This document shows, in pieces, positions 8,286 to 16,006 of a stretch of DNA of 64,000 nt. Position 1 is the stretch's first letter; each line of letters opens with the position of its first letter. This DNA is from Jidongwangia harbinensis (GTDB taxonomy: Bacteria > Actinomycetota > Actinomycetes > Mycobacteriales > Micromonosporaceae). The position numbers were made by a program, and so were the translations under genes. The notes beneath the pieces are model-generated. The model did not search any database. It was not told the origin of the DNA and was given only the letters and a program-made list of their open reading frames with translations. Location: NCBI RefSeq assembly GCF_020216025.1, contig NZ_JAIWNC010000004.1, forward strand, positions 124,001 to 188,000, given 5' to 3'.

Positions 8286-8828
8286 ATGAAGCCCGTACGG
8301 AGTGCCGCTCGCGCCATGCTCGCCTCGATCTTCGTCGTCAGCGGAGCGAAGATTCTCGTCAATCCGGACTCGAAGGTGGACACCGCCAGGCGGGTCACCG
8401 ACCGGGTCGGTCCGCTGATCGAGCGAACGGACCCACGCCTGCCCGCCGAGCCGCGCGACCTGGTGCGGGTCAAGGCGGGCGTGGACGTGCTGGCCGGCCT
8501 GCTGCTGGCGACCGGTCATCTGACCCGTCCGGCGGCCGCCGTGCTGGCCGTCAACCTGGTGCCCACCACGCTGGCCGGCCACTCGTTCTGGAGCATGCCG
8601 AAGGAGGAGCGGTCCGGCCACCAGGTCCACTTCCTGAAGAATCTCGGCCTGCTCGGCGGGCTGCTGCTGGCCGTGGCCGACACCCAGGGCAAGCCCGGCC
8701 TGAAGTACCGCACCACGCACGCGGTCGGCCGTTCCCAGCGTGAGGTCCGCCGCGCGGTGCGCACGGCACGCCGGGAGGCGAAGATCGCCGCGATGTCCGC
8801 CGCGGCCGGTCGCAAGCTGCCGGGGTGA
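8286..8828 (+). CDS. DoxX-family membrane protein
   Basis: The 180-residue protein has four hydrophobic segments, beginning with AARAMLASIFVVSGAKIL (the DoxX opening helix) and including VDVLAGLLLATGHLTRP, AAAVLAVNLVPTTLAGHSFW and LGLLGGLLLAVAD. DoxX-like proteins are small membrane proteins; in mycobacteria one works with superoxide dismutase and a thiosulfate sulfurtransferase at the membrane. The tail is Arg/Lys-rich and probably cytoplasmic. It is divergent from the GNAT gene, with 76 bp between the two starts. Confidence 0.8.
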   Translation: MKPVRSAARAMLASIFVVSGAKILVNPDSKVDTARRVTDRVGPLIERTDPRLPAEPRDLVRVKAGVDVLAGLLLATGHLTRPAAAVLAVNLVPTTLAGHSFWSMPKEERSGHQVHFLKNLGLLGGLLLAVADTQGKPGLKYRTTHAVGRSQREVRRAVRTARREAKIAAMSAAAGRKLPG

Positions 8829-8837
8829 CCTTCCCGC

Positions 8838-8863
8838 GCCCCCGGCGTTGAACGTCCGGGGGC
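8838..8863 (+). terminator. GC-rich hairpin after the DoxX-like gene
   Basis: GCCCCCGG (8838-8845) and CCGGGGGC (8856-8863) form a perfect 8-bp stem with a 10-nt loop, 9 bp after the stop codon. There is no U-tract, as is common for actinobacterial terminators. Confidence 0.5.
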
Positions 8864-8942
8864 CACACGGGTGGCCGGAGCCTTCTAAGCTCTCGACGGG
8901 AAGAACCGTGCCCGGAACACGAGAGCGACGCGGGGGTCGTGC

Positions 8943-10331
8943 ATGCCGGCGGTGATGGAACGAGCGCGCGGCCGATTGACCGCGCGACGGTCCATGATGG
9001 CCGGACTGGTGGTGGCGGTCGCGACCGTCGCGACCGCCGGGTACGCGATCCGGTACGACTTCGCCGGCCTGCAGCTGAACACCGACGCCCTCCGCAGCTG
9101 GCTCGACGGCGACGGGCTGTACTCCTACCGGGCGCCCGGCTCGCATCTCGGCGCGGCGCTGACCCCGGTCGCCGCCGGGGCGCTGACGCCGCTCGCGGTC
9201 CTGCCGCTGACCGTGGCCGGGTGGCTGCTCGCACTGGTCGGCGTGGCCGCGCTGGCGCTGGCCCTGATCGCGCTGGTCGGCCCGGTCGCCCGCCGGTACG
9301 GCCGGAGCCGCGGCCCGGTGGTGCTCGTCGCGACCCTGACCGCGCTGGCCGTCGAACCGGTCCGGGCGGCGCTCGGGCTGGGCCACCTCGACCTGGTGCT
9401 GTTCGGCCTGATCACCGCGGACGTGGTCGCCCTGCGGCGGGGCGCCTGGGCCCGGAGCCGGGCGGCGTGGTGGCCCGGCCGGCCGGCGTCCGCGCCGGCA
9501 CACCGCCGGTCGGTGGGTCTGCTGCTGCGCAAGGGCTGGGCCACCGGTGCCTGGGCCGGCGCCGGCGTCGGGCTGGCCACCGTGCTGTCGGTCGGTCCGG
9601 CGCTGTTCATCGTCTACTTCGCCGTGACCCGGCAGTGGCGGGCCGCGCTCACCGCGACCGGCACCGCGGTCACGCTGGCCGGTGGTGCGTTGCTGGTCGC
9701 GCCGCGGGAGACGGCCGCGTGGTTCGGCGAGGTGCTGTGGCGGCTGGACCGCACCGGTGGCGTGGACCGGGTGGAGAACCAGTCGCTGGCCGGGGTGCTG
9801 GCCCGCCTGTACGACTCGGCGACCACCCCGGTGCTGCTGTGGCTGTCGTTCTCGCTGCTGCTGGTTGCGGTGGGCATGATCCGGGCCCGGTCGGCGCACG
9901 CCGACGGCGACGAGATCACCGCGTTCACGCTGATCGGGTTGACCGGCGCGATCGTCGGACCGGTCACCCCGACGCACGAGCTGGTGTGGGTGCTGCCGGC
10001 GATCCTGATCCTGGCGGACGCCGCGGCTCGGCAGCGGGTGCAGGCGCGACGGTCGCTGCGCGGGTTCGGCAGCCGCCACCCCGGAGCCGGGTACGCCTCG
10101 GCGGCGGTGCTGGTCGTCCTGCTGTTCGTGGTCGCTCCGCTGTGGATGGCCGACGAGGTGGGCGGGCTGGCCGGGCTGCTCGGCGGGAACGCGTACGCGC
10201 TGGCGCTGATCGTGCTGATCAACGCGCTGCCCTGGCGGCCGGGGGTGGCTCCGGCGTTCCCGGTGAACCGCTGGCTACGGCGCCGGCCGGTGACGCGCCG
10301 GATACCGCCGGCCCGGCGACCCACGCCCTAG
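8943..10331 (+). CDS. GT87-family membrane glycosyltransferase (probable mannosyltransferase)
   Basis: The 462-residue protein has about ten membrane segments. The first extracytoplasmic loop begins after helix 1 (YDFAGLQLNTDALRSWLDG), and a conserved GGVDRVENQSLAGVLARL segment lies in a later loop. Both are hallmarks of the GT87 (DUF2029) GT-C glycosyltransferases, which in mycobacteria use polyprenyl-phosphomannose to build lipomannan and phosphatidylinositol mannosides. The acceptor here is unknown. The gene ends two bases before the convergent moaE stop. ATG 8943 was chosen over ATG 8955 by proximity to a G-rich ribosome-binding-like stretch. Confidence 0.82.
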   Translation: MPAVMERARGRLTARRSMMAGLVVAVATVATAGYAIRYDFAGLQLNTDALRSWLDGDGLYSYRAPGSHLGAALTPVAAGALTPLAVLPLTVAGWLLALVGVAALALALIALVGPVARRYGRSRGPVVLVATLTALAVEPVRAALGLGHLDLVLFGLITADVVALRRGAWARSRAAWWPGRPASAPAHRRSVGLLLRKGWATGAWAGAGVGLATVLSVGPALFIVYFAVTRQWRAALTATGTAVTLAGGALLVAPRETAAWFGEVLWRLDRTGGVDRVENQSLAGVLARLYDSATTPVLLWLSFSLLLVAVGMIRARSAHADGDEITAFTLIGLTGAIVGPVTPTHELVWVLPAILILADAAARQRVQARRSLRGFGSRHPGAGYASAAVLVVLLFVVAPLWMADEVGGLAGLLGGNAYALALIVLINALPWRPGVAPAFPVNRWLRRRPVTRRIPPARRPTP

Positions 10332-10751
10332 CTAGGGGCAGTTCACCCATTCCTCGGCGCCGTCCGTGAAGACCTGCCGCTTCCAGATCGGCAGCCGCGC
10401 CTTGGCCTCGTCGACCAGCCGCCCGCAGGCCGCGAACGCCGCCGCCCGGTGGGCCGTGCTGACCGCCGCGACGAGGGCCACGTCGCCGATCGCCAGCGTG
10501 CCGATCCGGTGCGAGACCGCCACCGCGTACACGTCGGGGTCGGCCGCGATCTCCGCGGCGACCTCCCGGAGCACCGCCTCGGCGCTGGGATGGCCCTCGT
10601 ACTCCAGCAGCGTGACGCCGCGACCGTGGTCGTGGTCGCGGACCACGCCCTGGAAGGACACCACGGCGCCGGCGCGCGGGCCGGCCACCGCGGCCTCGTG
10701 TGCGGCCAGGTCCAGCGGCGCGTCACCGACCCACACCAGCGTCACACTCAC
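10332..10751 (-). CDS. moaE: Molybdopterin synthase catalytic subunit MoaE
   Basis: This is a 139-residue MoaE of normal length. It contains the conserved GAVVSFQGVVRDHDHG segment, the LEYEGHPSAEAVL stretch, the HRIGTLAIGDVALVAAVS block and the catalytic-loop region LPIWKRQVF near the end. MoaE pairs with the small sulfur carrier MoaD and inserts two sulfurs into cyclic pyranopterin monophosphate to form molybdopterin. MoaD is not encoded in this window. It is the last gene of the operon; its GTG start overlaps the moeA stop in GTGA, so translation is probably coupled. Confidence 0.95.
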   Translation of the reverse strand: MSVTLVWVGDAPLDLAAHEAAVAGPRAGAVVSFQGVVRDHDHGRGVTLLEYEGHPSAEAVLREVAAEIAADPDVYAVAVSHRIGTLAIGDVALVAAVSTAHRAAAFAACGRLVDEAKARLPIWKRQVFTDGAEEWVNCP

Positions 10752-11974
10752 GGCCGTTCCCCCTTCAGCAGCGGCAGCGGCAGGAACGGCACGGTGTCAC
10801 CGGCCGCCGCCTGGGTGTCCGGGCGGACCACCACGAAGCCGTGCGCGTTGGCCAGGCCGCGGAGCATCGCGGAGCCGACGTGCCCGACCGGCGTGGCGGA
10901 CCGTCCATCGTGGTCGAGCGCGGCCAGCGCCAGGTGGGTCTGGCTGCCCCGGCCCGGCACCGCCCGGGTGACCCGGACGTGCGGCAGCGCCGGCAGCGCC
11001 CGGCCGTGCAGGCCGGCCAGCAGCGGCGCCACCAGGCTGATCAGTGCGATGACCGCGGACTGCGGGTTGCCGGGCAGGCCGGCCAGGAAGCGGGTACGCC
11101 CGTCGTCGCCGGTCAGCCGGGCCAGCAGCATCGGAAAGCCGGGCCGGACCGCGACCGTGTTCACCACGTACTCGGCGCCGAGCGCGGCCAGCGCCGGGTG
11201 CAGATGGTCGACCGGGCCGTGCATGGTGCCCCCGGTGGTGCAGACCAGATCGGCCGTGGCCAGCGCGGACCGGAGCGCGTCGACGTGCGCGTCCAGAGTG
11301 TCCTGGACCGGACCGAGCACCGCGCCGGGGTCGATCACCGCGCCGTACCGCCGCAGCCAGCCGGGCACCTGCGGGCCGAGCGAGTCCCGGACCCGGCCGT
11401 CGCCCGGCGTGCCGCGGGTGAGCAGTTCGTCGCCGAACACCAGCAGGGCGGCGCGCGGCTGGGCGCTGACGGTCAGCGTCTCGTAGCCGCAGGTGGCGGC
11501 GACGCCGATGACCGCCGGGTCGACGGCGGTGCCGGCCGGCAGCAGTTCCTCGCCCTTGGTGGCCTCCTCGCCGGGCAGGCGCCACTCGGGGGCGGCGCGG
11601 GGCGTGCCGCTCACCAGCCCGGCGTCGTCGCGGGTGGAGTCCTCGATCCGGATCAGCGCCTCGGCACCGGCCGGCACCATCGCGCCGGTGGCGATCTCCA
11701 TGCAGGTGCCGTCGTGGTCCAGCACGGGGGCGGTGCCGCCGGCCAGCACGCGGCCCACCGGCCGCCAGGGCCCGGTGCCGCGCACCGCCCACCCGTCGAT
11801 ACTGGCGGTCGGGAACGCCGGCAGGTCGGTGAGGGACAGCAACGGTTCGGCGAGGGTACGTCCGTCCGCGTCGGGCAACGGCACCGCCTCGGCCGGGCCG
11901 GCGGCCGACCGTCCCGCCGCATAGGCCAGGGCCCGTGCCTCTTCCCAGTCCACCGGGGTGCTGTCCGCGCTCAC
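10748..11974 (-). CDS. moeA: Molybdopterin molybdenumtransferase MoeA
   Basis: The 408-residue protein shows the MoeA domain order: an N-terminal region with LPAFPTASIDGWAVRG, a beta-barrel domain with ATGAMVPAGAEALIRIED, the MPT-binding domain with VCTTGGTMHGPVDHLHPAL and LAGLPGNPQSAVIAL, and a C-terminal barrel. MoeA inserts molybdate into the adenylylated molybdopterin made by a MogA-type protein. The usual GG(T/S)S-x-G motif reads GGTMHG here, a mild variation. It lies 9 bp after moaB and overlaps moaE by 4 nt. The start is GTG. Confidence 0.93.
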   Translation of the reverse strand: MSADSTPVDWEEARALAYAAGRSAAGPAEAVPLPDADGRTLAEPLLSLTDLPAFPTASIDGWAVRGTGPWRPVGRVLAGGTAPVLDHDGTCMEIATGAMVPAGAEALIRIEDSTRDDAGLVSGTPRAAPEWRLPGEEATKGEELLPAGTAVDPAVIGVAATCGYETLTVSAQPRAALLVFGDELLTRGTPGDGRVRDSLGPQVPGWLRRYGAVIDPGAVLGPVQDTLDAHVDALRSALATADLVCTTGGTMHGPVDHLHPALAALGAEYVVNTVAVRPGFPMLLARLTGDDGRTRFLAGLPGNPQSAVIALISLVAPLLAGLHGRALPALPHVRVTRAVPGRGSQTHLALAALDHDGRSATPVGHVGSAMLRGLANAHGFVVVRPDTQAAAGDTVPFLPLPLLKGERP

Positions 11975-11983
11975 CCGCCGAGC

Positions 11984-12466
11984 CTATCCAGCCGCCGGGT
12001 GGTCGCCGCCGCGGAGTTGCTCGACGGTGTGCCGCAGGATCGGGCCGAGCACGGCGAGACCGTCGCGCGCCCCGCCGGTCGAGCCGGGCAGGTTCACCAC
12101 GAGGGTACGGCCGGCCACGCCCGCCAGCCCCCGGGACAGCGCCGCGGCGGGCACCCGGTCCCGGCTGTACGCCCGGATCGCCTCGGCGATGCCCGGGATC
12201 TCGAAGTCGAGCAGTCCGCGCGTGGCCTCGGGGGTGCGGTCGGTCGGCGTGACGCCGGTGCCGCCGCTGGTGAGCACCACGTCCACCCGGTCCGCGACGG
12301 CCGCGCGCAGCGCCTCGGCGACCGGTTCGCCGTCGGGCACCACGACCGGCGCGTCGTCCACCTCGCAGCCGAGGTCGCGCAGGCCGGACACCAGCAACGG
12401 GCCGCTGGTGTCCGCGTACACGCCGGCCGCGGCCCGGTTCGACGCCACGATCACCCGGGCCCTCAC
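11984..12466 (-). CDS. moaB: MoaB/MogA-type molybdopterin adenylyltransferase
   Basis: The 160-residue protein has the MoCF-binding signature VLTSGGTGVTPTDRTPEAT followed by IPGIAEAIRAYS and LVVNLPGSTGGARDGL. This family adenylylates molybdopterin to prime it for MoeA. The GTG at 12466 was chosen because it overlaps the moaC stop as GTGA, the coupling used at two other junctions in this operon. An alternative start 24 bp upstream would lie inside moaC. The symbol mog or mogA could equally be used. Confidence 0.9.
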   Translation of the reverse strand: MRARVIVASNRAAAGVYADTSGPLLVSGLRDLGCEVDDAPVVVPDGEPVAEALRAAVADRVDVVLTSGGTGVTPTDRTPEATRGLLDFEIPGIAEAIRAYSRDRVPAAALSRGLAGVAGRTLVVNLPGSTGGARDGLAVLGPILRHTVEQLRGGDHPAAG

Positions 12467-12954
12467 GGCCGGTCCTCGGGGCGTACCCACTCGCCGGTCT
12501 TGCCGCCCTCCTTGCGCAGGACCCGCACCGCCTCGATGCTCGCCGCGGGGTCGACCGCCTTGACCATGTCGATCAGCGCGAGGCCGGCGGTCGCCACCGC
12601 GGTGAGCGCCTCCATCTCGACGCCGGTGCGGTCGGCGGTCCGCGCGGTGGCAGTGATGTCGACGCCGCGGTCCGTGACGGCCAGGTCCACGGTTACCCCG
12701 TGCAACCCGATGGGGTGGCAGAGCGGCACGAGTTCCGAGGTCCGTTTCGCACCCATGATCCCGGCCAGCCGGGCTACCGCGAGTGCATCGCCCTTGGGCA
12801 CTCCGTCACCGCGGAGCAGGGCGACCACCTCCGCGGTGGTGACCAGCCGCCCGGCGGCGACGGCGCGGCGGACGGTCACCTCCTTCCGGGACACGTCCAC
12901 CATGCGCGCGGCGCCGGTCTGATCCACGTGGGTAAGCAGGGATTCGTCGGGCAT
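12463..12954 (-). CDS. moaC: Cyclic pyranopterin monophosphate synthase MoaC
   Basis: This is a full-length MoaC of 163 residues with the conserved motifs MVDVSRKEVT, the cluster SELVPLCHPIGL and VEMEALTAV, the KAVDP stretch with its conserved lysine and aspartate, and the C-terminal GGKTGEW. MoaC turns the MoaA product into cyclic pyranopterin monophosphate, an early step of molybdenum-cofactor synthesis. It is the first gene of the moaC-moaB-moeA-moaE cluster. No Shine-Dalgarno sequence precedes the ATG; a TATAAG element 8 nt upstream suggests a leaderless or very short leader mRNA. Confidence 0.95.
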   Translation of the reverse strand: MPDESLLTHVDQTGAARMVDVSRKEVTVRRAVAAGRLVTTAEVVALLRGDGVPKGDALAVARLAGIMGAKRTSELVPLCHPIGLHGVTVDLAVTDRGVDITATARTADRTGVEMEALTAVATAGLALIDMVKAVDPAASIEAVRVLRKEGGKTGEWVRPEDRP

Positions 12955-13370
12955 AACGGGAGCTTATAGAAACATTTCAAGTTTGTGAGTTAGCGCTACG
13001 GCGACGCGCACAGCACAATTTCCGTACGACAATGTCCGAAGATCTATCCCCTGATCAGGGGCACGGAGAGTCTCTCGATAACTACAACTGAGTGGATATT
13101 GATTGTCAATCATGTCGGTCATCGAAACGCCACTGTCCGCATCGCGAACAAACCGTCCCGCACAGTAATTACATTGCTCTGTGTTTCCGTCCATAAGCGC
13201 GCGGTAACTAGATCGCGGAGGGTTCTCGCGTTCTGCGCATAGGGACACAAACCACTACCAACTTCTCTCTTCGTGTCATACGTTCTGTCCGTCGCGACAC
13301 GACAGGTTCAGCGATCGGACGAGGGCCGCGCGAACGGCACCTCGACCGACAGGGGGTTAGGAGTAACGCC
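12955..13370. other. AT-rich divergent intergenic region
   Basis: This stretch separates moaC from the GGDEF-EAL gene. Roughly 12955-13260 is clearly richer in A/T than anything nearby. It contains a perfect palindrome CCCCTGATCAGGGG (13048-13061) and a shorter one TGATTGTCAATCA (13100-13112), either of which may be an operator. A 94-codon open frame on the minus strand (13248-12964) crosses it, but it lacks the host's third-position G/C bias and contains the palindromes, so I do not call it. The region could be a regulatory leader, a small RNA locus or a remnant of foreign DNA. Confidence 0.55.
12963..12968 (-). promoter_or_regulatory. Candidate -10 element TATAAG of the moa operon
   Basis: Read on the minus strand, TATAAG ends 8 nt before the moaC ATG. 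With no ribosome binding site present, this supports a transcript beginning at or beside the start codon. No convincing -35 element was found. Confidence 0.4.
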
Positions 13371-13394
13371 ATGCGCGGAATCGAGTGGGGCTGA
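13371..13394 (+). CDS. Candidate 7-residue leader peptide (MRGIEWG)
   Basis: An ATG with a strong, well-spaced Shine-Dalgarno sequence (TTAGGAGTAACGCC) opens a frame of only seven codons, MRGIEWG, ending in TGA at 13394. It lies 86 bp before the likely start of the GGDEF-EAL protein. A well-placed ribosome site on a tiny frame suggests a regulatory upstream frame, but it could be chance. Confidence 0.3.
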   Translation: MRGIEWG

Positions 13395-13480
13395 GGTAGA
13401 TGCACCCGACCTGGACCCCAACTACGCTGGTGGAGGGTCCGCCACGGCCAGGCCGACCTGCCGCGGTTGAGAGGAACGGG

Positions 13481-16006
13481 TTGACCCGCGATCAAAGTTC
13501 CAACGACGACGTGACCGGTAAGCAGCTCCGGCTGCTGATCGGTCTCGTCGTCGTTATGGGCTGCGGCGCCATCGCCTGGTCGGCCGGCGCGCTGCTGCTG
13601 TCCGAGCACCCGGTGCCGCACCCCGGCATGCTGGTCGGCCTGGTGCTCGGCATCGCCCTGGCGAGCCGCACCTCGGTGTCGATCCGCGTGCAGAGCAGTC
13701 AGTTCGGCATTTCCTGGACCGAGGTGGCCGTGCTCATCGGCCTCACCGTGGTCCCGGCCGCCTGGGTGGTGCTGTGCACCGCGGTGGCCATCGCCGGAGC
13801 CCGCGTCATCGAGCAGAAGCCGCTCCAGCGCTCGGTCTTCAGCGTCGCCAAGGAGACCCTGGTCGCCGCGACCGCCGCCGCGATCTACCTGATCGCCGGG
13901 ATCGGCTACCCGGACGAGCCCAGACTGCACGCCGCCACGGTGGCGCTCGCGGTGGTGGCGATGTGGATCGTCGACGAAAGCCTGAGCGTCCCGGTGGTGG
14001 CGCTGGCCAACCGCATGCGGCTGCGCTCCATGGTCCGGGTCAACATCGAGCTCCGGATCGTCTCGATGATCGCCCGCTACGCCGTGGCCATCCTGGTGCC
14101 CGCCATCCTGATGGCCGACGAGAGCCTGCTGCTCGTCGTCCCGCCGCTGGTGCTCTGCATCCATCTCTGGCAGACCGGTCACTCCCGCAGCAAGGAGGAA
14201 CGCCGGTCCTGGCAGCAGCTCGCCAACGCCACCGAGGAACTCAACGACGTCGACCTGGCCGCGGTGCTGCACTCGGCGGTGACCCGCGCACCCCAGCTCT
14301 TCTCCGTCGAGCAGGCCGAGGTCCAGCTCTACCGGCCGGACGGCGACCGGCTGGTCCGCGGGACGCGCAGCGCGGTGACGTACGACGGCGACCCCGCGGA
14401 GGCGGAGGACCTTCCCGGTCCGATGATTCCGGCCGAGCTGGCCGGGCAGGACGGCGAGGCGCCGATCGGGGTACTGCGGCTGCGGTCCGGCGGTGCGGTG
14501 CGCCTGACCAAGCCGGAGACGTACAAGCTGCAGGCGTTCGCGTCCGGGCTGTCCACCGCGATCGGCAACGCCCTGGCGTACGCGGAGTTGCAGCGGATCT
14601 CCGCCGAGCACGCCCACGCCGCCACCCACGACCCGCTCACCGGGCTCGCCAACCGCCGCCAGCTGTTGGAGCGCGCCGCCGAGGCGTTCGAGTCCCGGAT
14701 CGACGAGGGCATGTTCGCGCTGCTGCTGATCGACCTCAACCACTTCAAGGAGGTCAACGACACGCTCGGGCACAACTCCGGGGACCGGGTGCTGTGTGCG
14801 GTGGCGGAACGGCTGCGCGAGGCCGCCCGCCCCGGGGACCTGGTGGCCCGGCTCGGCGGCGACGAGTTCGCGGTGCTGCTGAGCGGCCTGCCCACGCCCG
14901 CGGTGGCCGCGCACCGCGCCGACACGCTGCTGGCCGCGCTGAGCCGCAGCATCGAGGTGGACGGGATGCGGCTCACCGTCGAGGCGTCCGGCGGCATCGC
15001 CCTGGTGCCCGGCACCGGCGGCGTCACCGAGCTGCTGCGGCGCGCCGACGTGGCGATGTACCAGGCGAAACGCTCGAATCAGCGGATCGTCAACTACGTA
15101 CACGCCCGGGACACCGCGGACGTCGGCCGGCTCATGCTCGGCGGCGAGCTGCACCGGGCCGTCCGGGAACACGAGTTCGTCGTCGACTTCCAGCCGATCG
15201 TCGACCTCGGCACCGGCGAGGTGGTGTCCGCCGAGGCGCTGGCCCGCTGGCACCACCCGGAACACGGCGACCTCACGCCGCTGCAGTTCCTGGAGACCGT
15301 GGAACGCTCCGGGCAGCTGCCCGCGTTCGCCGACGCCGTCCTGGAGCAGTCGCTGTCCGCGTTCGGCACCTGGCGGGAGGCCGGCTTCGACCTGCCGGTC
15401 GCGGTCAACGTGTCGCCCCGCAGCCTGCTCGATCCCGGGTTCCCGCCCGCCGTCCTGGCCCGCCTCGCCAGCCACGCCGTGCCGCCCGACCGGCTGGTGC
15501 TGGAGCTGACCGAGACCCTGACGATCAGCCAGCTGGAAGTGGTCGAGCGGGCCCTGCGGGAGCTGCGCGGCGCCGGCGTGCGGCTGGCTCTGGACGACTT
15601 CGGCACCGGCGTCTCGTCGCTGTCGGTGCTGTCCCGGATCCCGGTGCACCAGTTGAAGATCGACCGCGAGTTCGTCAAGGCGGTGGAGACCTCGTCCGAG
15701 GCGGCGGCGGTCATCCGGTCCACCGTGGACCTGGCCCGCAGCCTGCGGCTCACCGTGGTCGCTGAGGGCGTGGAGAGCGAACCGCAACGGCACGCGCTGT
15801 GGGAGCTGGGCTGCATCGCCGGCCAGGGCCACCTGTTCGCCCGCCCGATGCGCGCCGGCCGGATGCTCGCCGCCCTGCAGCGCGGCTCCGCCGGCCGGCC
15901 CGGGGTGCTGGCCGACCCGCTGCACACCGCCGGTTCCGTCGTCCGCATGCCGAAGCGCCGTCCCGGCGGCCGGGGCAGATCGGCTCTGCCACACTTGCCG
16001 GCGTGA
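13481..16006 (+). CDS. Membrane-bound GGDEF-EAL protein (c-di-GMP turnover)
   Basis: The 841-residue protein has an N-terminal membrane domain with six or seven helices (about residues 15-220), a GAF-like segment (about 245-365), a GGDEF domain and an EAL domain. The diguanylate cyclase site is intact (ARLGGDEFAVLL), with an RPGD inhibitory-site motif exactly five residues before GGDEF. The EAL domain keeps EALARW, NVSPRSL, LELTETLT, LDDFGTGVSSL and KIDREFV, so it should be an active phosphodiesterase. It can therefore in principle both make and break c-di-GMP. TTG 13481 is preferred because GAGAGGAAC lies just upstream and translation leads straight into the membrane domain; ATG 13400 would add a Pro-rich 27-residue extension with a poorly spaced site. 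Confidence 0.9.
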   Translation: MTRDQSSNDDVTGKQLRLLIGLVVVMGCGAIAWSAGALLLSEHPVPHPGMLVGLVLGIALASRTSVSIRVQSSQFGISWTEVAVLIGLTVVPAAWVVLCTAVAIAGARVIEQKPLQRSVFSVAKETLVAATAAAIYLIAGIGYPDEPRLHAATVALAVVAMWIVDESLSVPVVALANRMRLRSMVRVNIELRIVSMIARYAVAILVPAILMADESLLLVVPPLVLCIHLWQTGHSRSKEERRSWQQLANATEELNDVDLAAVLHSAVTRAPQLFSVEQAEVQLYRPDGDRLVRGTRSAVTYDGDPAEAEDLPGPMIPAELAGQDGEAPIGVLRLRSGGAVRLTKPETYKLQAFASGLSTAIGNALAYAELQRISAEHAHAATHDPLTGLANRRQLLERAAEAFESRIDEGMFALLLIDLNHFKEVNDTLGHNSGDRVLCAVAERLREAARPGDLVARLGGDEFAVLLSGLPTPAVAAHRADTLLAALSRSIEVDGMRLTVEASGGIALVPGTGGVTELLRRADVAMYQAKRSNQRIVNYVHARDTADVGRLMLGGELHRAVREHEFVVDFQPIVDLGTGEVVSAEALARWHHPEHGDLTPLQFLETVERSGQLPAFADAVLEQSLSAFGTWREAGFDLPVAVNVSPRSLLDPGFPPAVLARLASHAVPPDRLVLELTETLTISQLEVVERALRELRGAGVRLALDDFGTGVSSLSVLSRIPVHQLKIDREFVKAVETSSEAAAVIRSTVDLARSLRLTVVAEGVESEPQRHALWELGCIAGQGHLFARPMRAGRMLAALQRGSAGRPGVLADPLHTAGSVVRMPKRRPGGRGRSALPHLPA

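Noticed and set aside
9125..10324. Long minus-strand frames opposite the GT87 gene
   Set aside because: Their translations are low-complexity Arg/Ala/Ser/Pro, typical shadows of a GC-rich gene on the other strand.
12964..13248. 94-codon minus-strand frame before moaC
   Set aside because: Third codon positions lack G/C bias, no good ribosome site, and the sequence contains two perfect palindromes; kept as part of the regulatory region.
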